From positions 124,001 to 188,000 of the forward strand of contig JAGXIT010000005.1 in the NCBI GenBank assembly GCA_024635495.1: a stretch of 64,000 nt of DNA, given 5' to 3'. This document shows, one piece after another, positions 36,470 through 45,744 of the stretch (position 1 is its first letter; each line of letters starts with the position of its first letter). Under the pieces are notes generated by a model. That model had not been told where the DNA came from. It did not search any database and saw nothing but the letters and a program-made list of their open reading frames with translations. The DNA is from Candidatus Saccharimonadota bacterium (GTDB lineage Bacteria; Patescibacteriota; Saccharimonadia; Saccharimonadales; UBA4665). Made by a program: the position numbers and the translations under genes.

Positions 36470-37283
36470 TTATAGATCCCCTTTCATGCTTAAATGGCAG
36501 GAATTTATCTCCCGTTTTGAAGTCGTATGCATTTATGTAGGATTCGTAGGATTTAAGATAATCGATGTAGGGTATTTTCGAACCAGATCTTGTTGTACTT
36601 TCTTTATGTAGAATGTACTTGCAACCCCCTGAGACATACCAAGCGCCATAACCTTTATCGTTTAACCGAATACAAAGATCAACGTCACCGCCACAGACTA
36701 TAAACTCTTCATCAAAACCACCTACCTTTTTGAACTTTGACTTCTCGACCATTAAGGCGGCTGCCGTGACTGCGGTAACTCTTCTGTCCTTAACGAGCGG
36801 GTATGCAACACCTTCTTTTACGTCATCTAGTGTACGGTGAATATATAGGTGCTCCGCCCCACCACCAGAAACTAATCGTACACCGGCATGCTGTACATGC
36901 CTTGCATCTCCATAGAGCAATAGACAGCCGACTGCGCCTACTTCTTCTTCTATAGCCTTTTTTATCATGTCATCCAATAACCCCCGGCTCTGTTTGACGA
37001 GCTCAGTATCGTTATTCAAGAATAGAAGTATCCGCCCCGTTGCTTGCTCTGCCCCCCAATTGTTAATCTTTTGAAAATTAAATGGGTTGTTATACTCAAG
37101 CACCTTTGTATTACTATACCGATCGACTCCATGAACTACCTTTTGAAGCTCTTCCTTTGATGAATTATTACTGATCAACAGCACTTCAATGTTATTTTCT
37201 GGTGGGTAAGAATAAAGTGAGTTAACACAATCAAGTGTCATTTCTGCCTTGTCCTTAAATGGTATAATTATGCTAATTTTCAC
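36462..37283 (-). CDS. Glycosyltransferase family 2
   Basis: 273 residues, GT-A fold: ISIIIPFKDKAEMTLDCVNSL at the start, LLFLNNDTELV (DxD-like), VGGFDEEFIVCGGDVDLCIRL (acidic catalytic region). Rhamnosyltransferase-like. Start overlaps the upstream gene by 11 bases. Confidence 0.82.
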   Translation of the reverse strand: MKISIIIPFKDKAEMTLDCVNSLYSYPPENNIEVLLISNNSSKEELQKVVHGVDRYSNTKVLEYNNPFNFQKINNWGAEQATGRILLFLNNDTELVKQSRGLLDDMIKKAIEEEVGAVGCLLLYGDARHVQHAGVRLVSGGGAEHLYIHRTLDDVKEGVAYPLVKDRRVTAVTAAALMVEKSKFKKVGGFDEEFIVCGGDVDLCIRLNDKGYGAWYVSGGCKYILHKESTTRSGSKIPYIDYLKSYESYINAYDFKTGDKFLPFKHERGSINV

Positions 37284-38535
37284 GGCTGCTACCTGATCTG
37301 GTTAGCTTTCGGATAATACGCCAGGATTTTGATTCGTGGATTGCATCTAGCTTTTTTTGTAACATTTTAGTCTGTGCTTGCGCTTCGTTTCGTTCATGGT
37401 GAAAATTCTCGTTTTGTGACTTTAAGATTTGTATATCTTCTAGCGCACTTCTGTATTTGGTCTGAGCATTTTGGCTATCTTTAAAATATCTACTTCTTAT
37501 AGAAAGTTGTTGACTATATGCGGCATATTGTTCGGTTGGTATTGTTATTTCTCCTGTGGAGCTCCTGTGGTCTTCTGATAGCTGAAGGACTACTTCCATC
37601 GCGTTCGGCAAATTATAGATATTTTTATCAAAGTTATTGGGTAAGCCTTTTTTTGATGACTTCAAGAAGTCGCTGATTTCTTTTGTGATTTCTGAAGCAT
37701 CTTTCCTCCTATAGCCTCGCCCTGAAAAATTATGGTACATTACTTTGTCTAAGTTGGTATCGTCAATAATGCCCGGGCCACCAAAATAATCATAACAATA
37801 AACTGGTACGCCCATCGCGAGTGAATACTGAACTGTTTTACCTATGGTAATTACCATATCCGCCGAAGCTAAATCTTGGGGAGTAATTCTTTTTGGTTGA
37901 AATTTTACACCCTTACTACCCCTATATATCACCCCTACACCTTGTTTCTCCAGCTCAGTAAGCGCCTCATCTAGCTCTTGTGGGGGATGATTAGATACAA
38001 CAAGAATTGATTTATTTTTGTTTGCTTTTTTTTGCGTAGACCAAAATATTTGTGGGGCTGGGTTTGGAAAGATCCTCTCTACAGACTCAAAATTGAAACC
38101 TATCTTGTGAATTTCTTCTTGTGTTTCTGGCGAGTTATAGAGAACTATGTCGGCCAACTCTCTTTCTACGCGCACGCTAAGGGGGGTCTCAAGAGCGATC
38201 TGGTACGACATATGGTTGTAGATTATCTTTGGCTTTATGCCCCCTTCGATAATGTTCCTTAAAACATCGAGAGGGATAAGACTATGATGGACCCAGACGA
38301 CATCGTACTGGTTCTGTGTATTTAGTTCTAAGTTATCATTTAGTTCAATAATTTTAACATTTTTAAGTTTTGAAAAATCACTCTTTATTGGTTCTCCATA
38401 AAGATTTGTTGCAATTGTTACTTGGGCACCAATTCCAGAAAAGTATTCTGCTAATTCTAGCGTCACAATTTCTGAGCCTGCATAATTTACAAGTTGGTTT
38501 TGGGTTATGAGAACGTTTTTAATCGTATTCACCAT
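37273..38535 (-). CDS. GT-B glycosyltransferase with C-terminal coiled coil
   Basis: 420 residues. The first 300 follow the GT-B plan (NQLVNYAGSEIVTLELAEYF, VVWVHHSLI, SILVVSNHPPQE, GKTVQYSLAMGVPVYCYDYFGGPG). The last 100 are strongly helical and heptad-like (about 335-410, QILKSQNENFHHERNEAQ), a likely coiled coil for partner binding. Part of the leftward glycan operon. Confidence 0.68.
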   Translation of the reverse strand: MVNTIKNVLITQNQLVNYAGSEIVTLELAEYFSGIGAQVTIATNLYGEPIKSDFSKLKNVKIIELNDNLELNTQNQYDVVWVHHSLIPLDVLRNIIEGGIKPKIIYNHMSYQIALETPLSVRVERELADIVLYNSPETQEEIHKIGFNFESVERIFPNPAPQIFWSTQKKANKNKSILVVSNHPPQELDEALTELEKQGVGVIYRGSKGVKFQPKRITPQDLASADMVITIGKTVQYSLAMGVPVYCYDYFGGPGIIDDTNLDKVMYHNFSGRGYRRKDASEITKEISDFLKSSKKGLPNNFDKNIYNLPNAMEVVLQLSEDHRSSTGEITIPTEQYAAYSQQLSIRSRYFKDSQNAQTKYRSALEDIQILKSQNENFHHERNEAQAQTKMLQKKLDAIHESKSWRIIRKLTRSGSSREN

Positions 38536-38542
38536 AATTAAC

Positions 38543-39394
38543 CTACGATATGGGGTCTTTCTTTACTTCTTTCCATAGCATCAGCTCTGTACCAAAGTCA
38601 GTTTCATTATGTATAGCCTTGCCTAGCCGTTCGCGCCATTTTTCGCTATATTTCGGAAAATAGTTCATGTAATAGCGACAAGTCTCATCCCAGTGTTCTA
38701 CTGAAAGAGATTTTCCGTAATGCTGGCAGTAGAATTTTGTAATAATCTCTGGCTGAACATTTTGCGGTGGGCGCGCATCGGATACTAGAAAATCTACACC
38801 GGTCATATTTCTCCATATCATTAAGATATCTCTTTTCTCTCTGCCGAAATATTGCCTAAAGTCAAAAAGCTTATCACCCCGCCTGATGGGTTTCATATCA
38901 TTCTTTGTTATATATGCATCAAATAAAGAGATTTTAATACCGTTTACGTCTGTGGGGCACTCGTGTAACAAATAATTGCGGATATTACCCTCAAACCTCT
39001 CATCAGCATCGCAATAGAACAACCATTCTGGGTTATATTCCTTGGCGGCCGCCAGTAACATGTGACGGTTTGCAGTCTCTTCCCATGCGCGATTACTGTT
39101 TTTCCATTTTTTATTTTCAATTACCTCTATGACTTTGGGGTGTGCTCGTGCAATTTCTATGCTATCGTCGGTACTGCAGTCGTCGAAAACAATAATTGCA
39201 TCCACAGTTTTTCCTAAATGGTCTAGGCTATCCTTAAGGATTAGCGATTCGTTTCTCTCTCTCATGAGACCTACTATTTGATATGTCTGCTCAACATTGT
39301 GATTTTTATGAATCTTGTAAAAAAAGGGTAAGCACCTAATGCGAACAAAAAGTATGTATGATATTTTTTGTTTTATTCGCGTAATCAAGCTCAT
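38543..39394 (-). CDS. Glycosyltransferase family 2
   Basis: 283 residues. GLMRERNESLILKDSL, IVFDDCSTDDSIEIA and LFYCDADERFEGN give the GT-A nucleotide-sugar site and DxD motif. Shorter than the GT2 genes next to it; the C-terminal half (RRGDKLFDFRQYFG, HYGKSLSVEHW) resembles the group of GT2 proteins with a terminal His/Trp-rich part. Its start overlaps the Wzt stop by 4 bases. Confidence 0.75.
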   Translation of the reverse strand: MSLITRIKQKISYILFVRIRCLPFFYKIHKNHNVEQTYQIVGLMRERNESLILKDSLDHLGKTVDAIIVFDDCSTDDSIEIARAHPKVIEVIENKKWKNSNRAWEETANRHMLLAAAKEYNPEWLFYCDADERFEGNIRNYLLHECPTDVNGIKISLFDAYITKNDMKPIRRGDKLFDFRQYFGREKRDILMIWRNMTGVDFLVSDARPPQNVQPEIITKFYCQHYGKSLSVEHWDETCRYYMNYFPKYSEKWRERLGKAIHNETDFGTELMLWKEVKKDPIS

Positions 39395-40611
39395 AATGAT
39401 TCAACTTCCGTTTTGTAATCCGGGTGAAAAAGGCTATGGGCGTGCATAATAATTCCCTTTACTTGGAATTCTGTTATGCCCTTACAACGAATCAGAACCT
39501 TATCGTCGGTGCTACCTTCATTTACTACATGAGCATCGACCGTATAGTTGCCATTTGTGTAGTAGTTATCGATTGTAATCTTAATTTTTTTCTTTTCGCC
39601 ATTTCTGAGAGCAATCTCCCCGACCTTCATTCTTGTGTCGGTAGAGAATACAACTCTTTCCAAATCATCCCTAATATTTATACCTATGTTCGCACTATCG
39701 AGATTAACCTTACTAACTAGTTCAAGATTGATGGTAAACCTTTTATTTGCTGCAACTGCAGTAACTTTTTTGTCATCTAGCGTAATGTACGCGTCAAGTG
39801 CTATCTTTGCATTTGAATTCTGCTTTGAGCTTTTAGTATTTTGACTGCTCTTTTTATTTGCATCGTCAAGAAATAGACTTTCGTACAGTTCTGCAATTTC
39901 TACGCTTGAGCCCATTTTGACTATTTTGCCCTGCTCGAGCAAAAGAGCTCTGTCACAAAACCTTTCGACTGAAGCCATACCGTGGGACACAAGTATAACT
40001 GTCTTCTTTTCCCTTTTAAGTTGGTTAAAGTAGTTTAGACATTTTTGCTGGAAGGCGGAGTCTCCAACAGCTAACACTTCGTCCAACAGCAAGATGTCGC
40101 CCTCGGCCCGTATTGCGATAGAGAAAGCGAGTCGTACTTGCATGCCAGAGCTGTAGTTCTTGAGCTTTTGATCCATAAACCGTTCTAGCTCAGCAAACTC
40201 AACAATAGCATCATATTTTGCTTCCATGTCTTTCCTTGAAAATCCCAACAACGATCCGCTAAGATAAATGTTTTCCCGTCCAGTAAGTTCTGGGTTAAAG
40301 CCAACGCCTAGCTCAATAAATGGCACTAATGTGCCGTTCACTGTAATCCCACCGCGTTCGGGAGAATATATGCCTGCCATTAATTTAAGAAGAGTACTTT
40401 TACCGCTTCCATTACGGCCAACTATCCCAAAGAACTCTCCTTTTTGTATATCAAAGGAAATGTCATTGAGAACCTCTTGCGTCTCGAAACCCTTGCCCCT
40501 CTTGTGATTCAGGGCTCGTTGCTTTAAACCAGAGTAACGCTCGTGTGGAAGCCGAAAAGACTTACTCACGTGATTGATGTTAATTGCTACATTATTCTTT
40601 TTTGTAGACAT
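39391..40611 (-). CDS. wzt: Polysaccharide ABC exporter ATPase (Wzt-type)
   Basis: 406 residues. Nucleotide-binding domain (1-245) with Walker A GRNGSGKST, signature YSSGMQVRLAFS, Walker B DILLLDE and an H-loop histidine in VSHG. The C-terminal 140 residues form a beta-rich domain resembling Wzt_C, which in O-antigen exporters recognises the finished glycan end. Pairs with the permease gene upstream (no gap). Confidence 0.88.
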   Translation of the reverse strand: MSTKKNNVAININHVSKSFRLPHERYSGLKQRALNHKRGKGFETQEVLNDISFDIQKGEFFGIVGRNGSGKSTLLKLMAGIYSPERGGITVNGTLVPFIELGVGFNPELTGRENIYLSGSLLGFSRKDMEAKYDAIVEFAELERFMDQKLKNYSSGMQVRLAFSIAIRAEGDILLLDEVLAVGDSAFQQKCLNYFNQLKREKKTVILVSHGMASVERFCDRALLLEQGKIVKMGSSVEIAELYESLFLDDANKKSSQNTKSSKQNSNAKIALDAYITLDDKKVTAVAANKRFTINLELVSKVNLDSANIGINIRDDLERVVFSTDTRMKVGEIALRNGEKKKIKITIDNYYTNGNYTVDAHVVNEGSTDDKVLIRCKGITEFQVKGIIMHAHSLFHPDYKTEVESL

Positions 40612-41430
40612 CTATAAGTCCTCTGTAAAATACTTTGATTTTTTCTTGAAAAATCGGCCAAATATTATTAATGATGAGATGACTATTATTATAGGCACAA
40701 GGTAGTACATCCCACTACCAAATACATGCCCCATTGTTAAACTCTGATCAGTTGTTAGTAGGTATCTAGCATCTTGAATAACCTGAGCAACCGGATTCAG
40801 TAAAAGGATTTTCGCGACACCGGGATGATAATCGGCAACGACTTGAAGAGGATATATAATTGGGGTAGCGTAAAATCCTGCCTGTAGGACAACATCCCAT
40901 ATATGACTAACGTCTCTGTACTTTACGTTTACCGCCGAAAGGTAGAAAGATATAGCTAAGGAGAAGAGATATAGCTCAACAAACAATACCGGAATCAATA
41001 CAACCGCTAGGGGTTTTACCTCTGAGCCTATTATTATTATGAAGATGATTACAATAATAAGATTCAGGATTAGGTTTATTAAAGCAGATATAGTTGCCGA
41101 AAAAACCACAATGTATTTAGGAAGTTTGACTTTTCTTAATAAATCACCCCTGCTAACGATGGATGACATTCCTTGTCGAGTCGCCTCGCCGAAGAAATTC
41201 CATAACATAACACCCAAAAGCAAGTACACAGGATAGTACGGTATGCCTTTACTTATTTTTAGTATTACGTCAAAAACGACGAAAAGTATTCCGAACAAAA
41301 ATAGTGGCTTTAATAGCGACCACAGGTAGCCAAGTACTGAGTCCTGATAGCGGAGCTTAAAATCTGTTCGCACGAGCTCAACTAAAAGGGCTCGGTTCTT
41401 CTTAGAGAAGACTCTTTTCAATCGTTCCAT
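40612..41430 (-). CDS. wzm: Polysaccharide ABC exporter permease (Wzm-type)
   Basis: 272 residues with six membrane helices and the ABC-2 pattern (FKLRYQDSVLGYLWSLLKPLFLF near 25; DVVLQAGFYATPIIYPL near 185). First gene of the leftward operon; its -10 lies 12 bases upstream. With Wzt it exports the completed glycan across the cytoplasmic membrane. Confidence 0.88.
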   Translation of the reverse strand: MERLKRVFSKKNRALLVELVRTDFKLRYQDSVLGYLWSLLKPLFLFGILFVVFDVILKISKGIPYYPVYLLLGVMLWNFFGEATRQGMSSIVSRGDLLRKVKLPKYIVVFSATISALINLILNLIIVIIFIIIIGSEVKPLAVVLIPVLFVELYLFSLAISFYLSAVNVKYRDVSHIWDVVLQAGFYATPIIYPLQVVADYHPGVAKILLLNPVAQVIQDARYLLTTDQSLTMGHVFGSGMYYLVPIIIVISSLIIFGRFFKKKSKYFTEDL

Positions 41431-41442
41431 TGCTAGTAGGGT

Positions 41443-41451
41443 ATTATAACA
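41443..41451 (-). promoter_or_regulatory. Extended -10 promoter of wzm operon
   Basis: Minus strand TGT-TATAAT, 12 bases before the wzm ATG, predicting a leader of about 5 bases without a ribosome site. Confidence 0.6.
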
Positions 41452-41544
41452 GCTCGAGTGAGCCGTTGAAACGGGCTGTACTCAATAAGTATGAACTTCG
41501 TTCCTTCTTGTTTCCGTTCCTACGTTATAGAATAAGGTGAGCAT

Positions 41545-42570
41545 ATGAGAAAGTCGACGCAAAAGCCTGTTGTAGTTATTCCTAACTTGAATGGTGGAGA
41601 GGCGCTTTTGGCTGCCATCGAATCACTCGAGAAGCAAACGCTCAAGCCGCACATCATCGTCGTAGACAATGCTAGCACTGACGGCTCGGGGCAAAAAGCA
41701 CAAGCTAAACACCCTGAGGTTGAACTCATCTGGCACAAACGCAACAAAGGCTACGCGGGTGGAGTGAACCCGGGTTTCAAGCGCGCAATCGAGCTGGAGG
41801 CAGATTATGTTGCACCGTTTAATGACGATGCCGTAGCTGACAAAGATTGGCTCAGGCATCTTGTGGCCTTCATGGAAAACAACCCAGAATATGGCTCGGT
41901 GAGCTGCAAGGTGCTCAAAGACGACGGCAAGCATATCGACAGCACTGGCGATTTCCTAACTATCTGGGGTTTGCCCTACCCCCGCGGTCGCGACGAAGTA
42001 GATGAGGGTCAATATGACAACCTAACAGAGATATTCGCCGCCAGCGGCGCCGCCAGCCTCTACCGCGTCGAGACGCTCAAGCAAGTCGGCTTGCTCGACG
42101 AAGCATTTTTCGCCTACTACGAAGATGTCGATCTCGGATTCCGCATGCAAAACCAGGGCTGGAAGGTTGGCTTTGTACCCGAAGCCAAGGTGTATCATGC
42201 CATCGGTATGACGAGTGGCCGCATGAAGGGTTTCACTACCTACCACGCTGCGAAGAACCAGCCATTACTTCTCTGGAAGAACCTACCATTTTCTTTGCTC
42301 TTCCGGGTACTACCTAGATTCTATCTCGCCTACAGCCTTGCATTTGCTCGGGCATTCACCAGGGGCCACGGCTGGTACGCGAGCAAAGGGCTCATTATGT
42401 CAGTGGTGTTACTTTTCTGGAAGTTGCCAGAGATTGCGCTGCTTGATATGCGCCGCACACTCAAAGCACGCGAGGTGCGAGCACTCCTCGTCAACGACTT
42501 GCCACCCAACGCCAAAGCACTTCGGGCTTTGCGCAAAAAGTGGTGGAAGCTAAGGAGGAAAACTGTATGA
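41545..42570 (+). CDS. Glycosyltransferase family 2, rhamnosyltransferase-like
   Basis: 341 residues: VVVIPNLNGGEALLAAIESL, VVDNASTDGS, VAPFNDDAVADKDWL (DDA in the DxD position), AFFAYYEDVDLGFRM. Resembles WbbL-type rhamnosyltransferases. A C-terminal membrane-associated part (about 245-300) is present. AAGGTGAG lies 6 bases before the ATG. The region is richer in GC than the preceding 13 kb, marking the end of the AT-rich island. Confidence 0.85.
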   Translation: MRKSTQKPVVVIPNLNGGEALLAAIESLEKQTLKPHIIVVDNASTDGSGQKAQAKHPEVELIWHKRNKGYAGGVNPGFKRAIELEADYVAPFNDDAVADKDWLRHLVAFMENNPEYGSVSCKVLKDDGKHIDSTGDFLTIWGLPYPRGRDEVDEGQYDNLTEIFAASGAASLYRVETLKQVGLLDEAFFAYYEDVDLGFRMQNQGWKVGFVPEAKVYHAIGMTSGRMKGFTTYHAAKNQPLLLWKNLPFSLLFRVLPRFYLAYSLAFARAFTRGHGWYASKGLIMSVVLLFWKLPEIALLDMRRTLKAREVRALLVNDLPPNAKALRALRKKWWKLRRKTV

Positions 42571-43655
42571 GACATATAGTGATTGATGCGAGAAGTATCG
42601 GTGGATCGACGGGGCGCTACGTCGAGCGGCTCCTGCACTACCTGCAGCAGCTGGACGCCGAGAACAAGTACAGCGTGCTGATTTATCCAAAAGACCTCGC
42701 CAAATGGGCGCCATCAAGCAAGAACTTCGCCAAAGTGACCTGCCCGCACAAAGAGTTTACCTTCGACGAGCAGCTCGGCCTCCGCAAGCAGCTAAAAGGG
42801 CTCAAGCCAGACCTCATCCACTTCACTATGGTGCAGCAGCCTATTCTCTATCGTGGCACCGTGGTCACGACCATGCAGGATCTCACCACCGTCCGCTTCC
42901 TCGACCCGACCAAAAACCAAGTCATATATACCATCAAGCAGCAGGTATACAAATGGCTCAACAAGCGAGTTGCCCACAAATCTGCCCACATCATCACACC
43001 GACGGAGTTTGTGCGAGAAGATGTCGCCCACTACACGGGCATCTCGACAGACAAGATTACCGTGACACTCGAGAGTGCCGATGAGCTGCCAAAAGGTGCT
43101 GAACCTATCAAGGAGCTCGAGGGCGGCGAATTCATCATGTACGTCGGTCGGCCGACACCGCACAAAAATCTAGAGCGTCTCATCGATAGCTTCGTCGAGC
43201 TCAAAAAGACGCGTCCCGAGCTCAAGCTCGTCCTAGCCGGCAAACTCGACGCTAACTATGCGAGCCATGCTGAGCGCGTTGAGCGCGAAGGTATCAATGA
43301 CGTCATATTCACTGGTTTTATCCCTGATGCGCAGCTACGCTGGCTGTACGAGCACTGTGCGGCATATATATTCCCATCACTGAGCGAAGGCTTCGGTTTG
43401 CCGGGGCTTGAGGCGATGCGCTGCAAAGCGCCAGTCGTCAGCAGTAATGCGACGTGCTTGCCAGAAGTCTACGGCGATGCGGCGCATTATTTCGATCCAC
43501 TCGATGTCGCCGACATGGCGCGCGCAATCGACAAGGTGCTGACCGACGCCCAGCTCCGCGCCAAGCTCATCGCGGCTGGCACGAAGCAGGTTGAGAAGTA
43601 CTCATGGAAGCGTATGGCCGAGCAAACGCTCGCCGTTTACAAAAAAGTTTTGTAA
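42567..43655 (+). CDS. Glycosyltransferase family 4
   Basis: 362 residues: DARSIGGSTGRYVERLL at the start, YVGRPTPHKNLERLIDSF, FTGFIPDAQLRWLYEHC, and the donor motif FPSLSEGFGLPGLEAMRC with the catalytic glutamate. Start ATG overlaps the previous stop (ATGA) with AAGGAGG 9 bases upstream, so the longer open frame from 42540 is not used. Mannosyltransferase-like. Confidence 0.87.
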   Translation: MRHIVIDARSIGGSTGRYVERLLHYLQQLDAENKYSVLIYPKDLAKWAPSSKNFAKVTCPHKEFTFDEQLGLRKQLKGLKPDLIHFTMVQQPILYRGTVVTTMQDLTTVRFLDPTKNQVIYTIKQQVYKWLNKRVAHKSAHIITPTEFVREDVAHYTGISTDKITVTLESADELPKGAEPIKELEGGEFIMYVGRPTPHKNLERLIDSFVELKKTRPELKLVLAGKLDANYASHAERVEREGINDVIFTGFIPDAQLRWLYEHCAAYIFPSLSEGFGLPGLEAMRCKAPVVSSNATCLPEVYGDAAHYFDPLDVADMARAIDKVLTDAQLRAKLIAAGTKQVEKYSWKRMAEQTLAVYKKVL

Positions 43656-43690
43656 CTTCCTCCAAATCCACCTCTGTAAAATCCCAAAAG

Positions 43691-43714
43691 AATACTAGAT
43701 TAAATACTAGTATT
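43691..43714. repeat. ATACTAG palindrome pair
   Basis: AATACTAGATT followed by the perfect 12-base palindrome AATACTAGTATT (43703-43714). The same units form the array upstream of the AbrB-like gene near 361-396. Here no start codon follows closely, so this is either a stray operator or a site acting on structure. Confidence 0.45.
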
Positions 43715-43741
43715 CTTTACTTTAGAAATATTTAGGTTTCA

Positions 43742-43771
43742 ATAAAAAACACCCCCGGTAAAAGGAGTGTT
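43742..43771 (-). terminator. Terminator of the DUF3800-like gene
   Basis: Minus strand AACACTCC...GGGGTGTT (eight pairs with one G-T), followed by a T-rich run of TTTTTTATT. It lies 120 bases past the DUF3800-like stop codon. Confidence 0.7.
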
Positions 43772-43889
43772 CCAAGATAGCCGACGTATTTATAATACGT
43801 TTAATCTTACGATCGGTTTTACCTTGTAAACAGTGCATAAATGCCTGTGACCTAATGTTATCACTTGCGTAGAACAATGGTCAAGCTGC

Positions 43890-44594
43890 CTATGGTAATC
43901 GAACTATGTGTAATTTTTGTAATTGTCGCAATTCCGGCAATGAAAAATTAAAACTTGTATACATTCTATTAGCTAGTATGTCGGAAGCCTGTATAAGGTA
44001 GTTGCCTGCTGAATCGCAGAACTTTACTTTTATATCAACCTGTCCCGTAAAAAGCGGAGGATGAAATGATCCATAGTCAAGATTATGAATACCATTTACA
44101 AACTCTTCCCTTATAGATTCTTCTAGATTGTAAAAACCATCGCTTGACGTATGTTGTTCATCAATAAATATGTTGAGTCCCGTATGCTTAGAGGCGTCAA
44201 TATGACCAGTATTTACAAGTGCTTCGAGCTTGCGTTTTATCATAATTTTAAGAGCATAATCTTTGTAACGATGTATTGATAGTTTATTGACCATAATTGA
44301 TGGTTTTATGCTTGGCAAGGTAATGACACATGCTAAACTCTCGTAGTTTTTCAATACTTTAACGAGAGCACGCTTATGTTTCGTCCCCGTTAAGTGCGTT
44401 GCTTTAAGCTCGCCGGTATGATTAATTTCCTTGCGAATATTATCCGATAATGTTCTATACTCGCGGTTTGCGTCATCCCTAACCAAATCTCCTACAAAAA
44501 CATATCCTGCATAAACGAAATACTTATCTTGACCCTCAGCGAATACTCCAGAATCATCCAAGAATACGTTTATTATCTGTTTTTCCTCATTCAC
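43890..44594 (-). CDS. DUF3800-like protein
   Basis: 234 residues. N-terminal FLDDSG (11-16), central FIDEQ (about 145) and late IQASDILANRMY match the DUF3800 family, which has an RNase H-like fold with conserved acidic residues. GTG start 9 bases after an extended -10. AT-rich, alone between a glycosyltransferase and the origin region, with its own promoter and terminator, as for an acquired gene. Family members occur in mobile and defence contexts; the function is unknown. Confidence 0.7.
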   Translation of the reverse strand: MNEEKQIINVFLDDSGVFAEGQDKYFVYAGYVFVGDLVRDDANREYRTLSDNIRKEINHTGELKATHLTGTKHKRALVKVLKNYESLACVITLPSIKPSIMVNKLSIHRYKDYALKIMIKRKLEALVNTGHIDASKHTGLNIFIDEQHTSSDGFYNLEESIREEFVNGIHNLDYGSFHPPLFTGQVDIKVKFCDSAGNYLIQASDILANRMYTSFNFSLPELRQLQKLHIVRLP

Positions 44595-44603
44595 AATCTG
44601 TTA

Positions 44604-44612
44604 ATTATATCA
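44604..44612 (-). promoter_or_regulatory. Extended -10 promoter
   Basis: Minus strand TGA-TATAAT, 9 bases before the GTG at 44594. Confidence 0.55.
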
Positions 44613-44699
44613 CTTTTGAGTAGCTATTTATGTCTTAATAACGTGTAGCTTTTTTGGCACTAGTATATTTGACGTACTCTGTGGGTGCTGAGCTTCAGC

Positions 44700-44750
44700 C
44701 TATTCCTCGGCGGGTTTCAGGACGACGCGGCGGTCGCGGCCCTCGCCTGC
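44700..44750 (-). pseudogene. Displaced jag 3' end
   Basis: Bases 44701-44750 match 45746-45795 of jag at 48 of 50 positions. In the jag frame it reads AGEGRDRRVVLKPAEE-stop (TAG instead of TAA). It abuts the yvcK stop codon with a single base between them. No other part of jag is present. Confidence 0.88.
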
Positions 44751-44751
44751 A

Positions 44752-45741
44752 CTATTCATTCTCGAGTAAATCGGCGATGGCGGCTTTGACGCGCTGTGGG
44801 TCGTGGCGAATAAGAGTTCTTCGTATCGTCGTGTCGGCTGGATCTTGAGCGGTTATCTCTTTATTTACGAGTTGCCCTGCTACTATTTTTGCCTTGATTT
44901 TTGCAAGTCGCTTCGTCTCGATATCAACTGGGAATTCTCCGTCTGCTGCATACCGCTTGAGTAACTGGCTCGCAATCGGCTGATTATTGTACAAGACTGT
45001 GTCGATACGATTCTCGCCGATGTAGTGCTCCATGGCTTCTATGTAGTCAATGACATGCCAGCCGTCTGTCTGTGTTGGCTTATTCACAAGGTTTGCGACC
45101 ATAACTAGCTGACCCCTTGCCTGTTGTAGCGTCTCTCGCATATCTGGGACTGAAAAAATGGGCAGGAGGGATGTATAGAGGCTGCCGGGTGAAATCACAA
45201 TCATATCGGCTTCAGTTATTGCCTTTTTTGCCCGTGGATTGAGTGCGCTAACCGGAGTAAGTCGCACGCTTATGTTTTTGGTTTGTATGTGATAATCATC
45301 GATTCTATGCTCTCCGGTGACGACCATGTCCCCATCGGTGAGTTCAAGCGTATGGTTACCCAGCACCACCGGGAGGACTTCTCCGCGAATACGCAAAATA
45401 GTCGATGCTACTTCGACAGCCTTTTCGAAACTGCCTTGCTGGAGCTCTAACCCCGACAAGATAAGATTGCCAAGCGACTGTCCTTCGAACCGCCCTTCGG
45501 CGAATCGATAGTCAAATAGCTCTCGGATCTCGGGTGTTTCGCTGAGCGCGACGAGACACTGGCGAGCGTCGCCGGGTGGCAACACGCCAAGTTCATCACG
45601 CAAGACGCCGCTAGAACCACCATCGTCACACATATTTACCACCGCTGTTATGTGCGGTGTGAGCTCCTTGAGCGACTGTAGTATCGTGAAGCTGCCGGTG
45701 CCTCCACCGATTACGACAAGTTTAGGTGGCTGCATGGCCAT
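44752..45741 (-). CDS. yvcK: YvcK/CofD-like protein
   Basis: 329 residues of the UPF0052/CofD-like family: VVIGGGTGSFTILQSL (9-24), NMCDDGGSSGVLRDELG, PPGDARQCL, GNLILSGLE, VISPGSLYTSLLP. Family members bind UDP-sugars and are needed for cell shape and growth on gluconeogenic carbon in Bacillus. The start lies 4 bases after the jag stop and its ribosome site (GAGGAA) is inside the jag end. The gene is bracketed exactly by the intact jag end and a displaced jag end, so it seems to have been inserted as a one-gene unit. Confidence 0.87.
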   Translation of the reverse strand: MAMQPPKLVVIGGGTGSFTILQSLKELTPHITAVVNMCDDGGSSGVLRDELGVLPPGDARQCLVALSETPEIRELFDYRFAEGRFEGQSLGNLILSGLELQQGSFEKAVEVASTILRIRGEVLPVVLGNHTLELTDGDMVVTGEHRIDDYHIQTKNISVRLTPVSALNPRAKKAITEADMIVISPGSLYTSLLPIFSVPDMRETLQQARGQLVMVANLVNKPTQTDGWHVIDYIEAMEHYIGENRIDTVLYNNQPIASQLLKRYAADGEFPVDIETKRLAKIKAKIVAGQLVNKEITAQDPADTTIRRTLIRHDPQRVKAAIADLLENE

Positions 45742-45744
45742 AGT

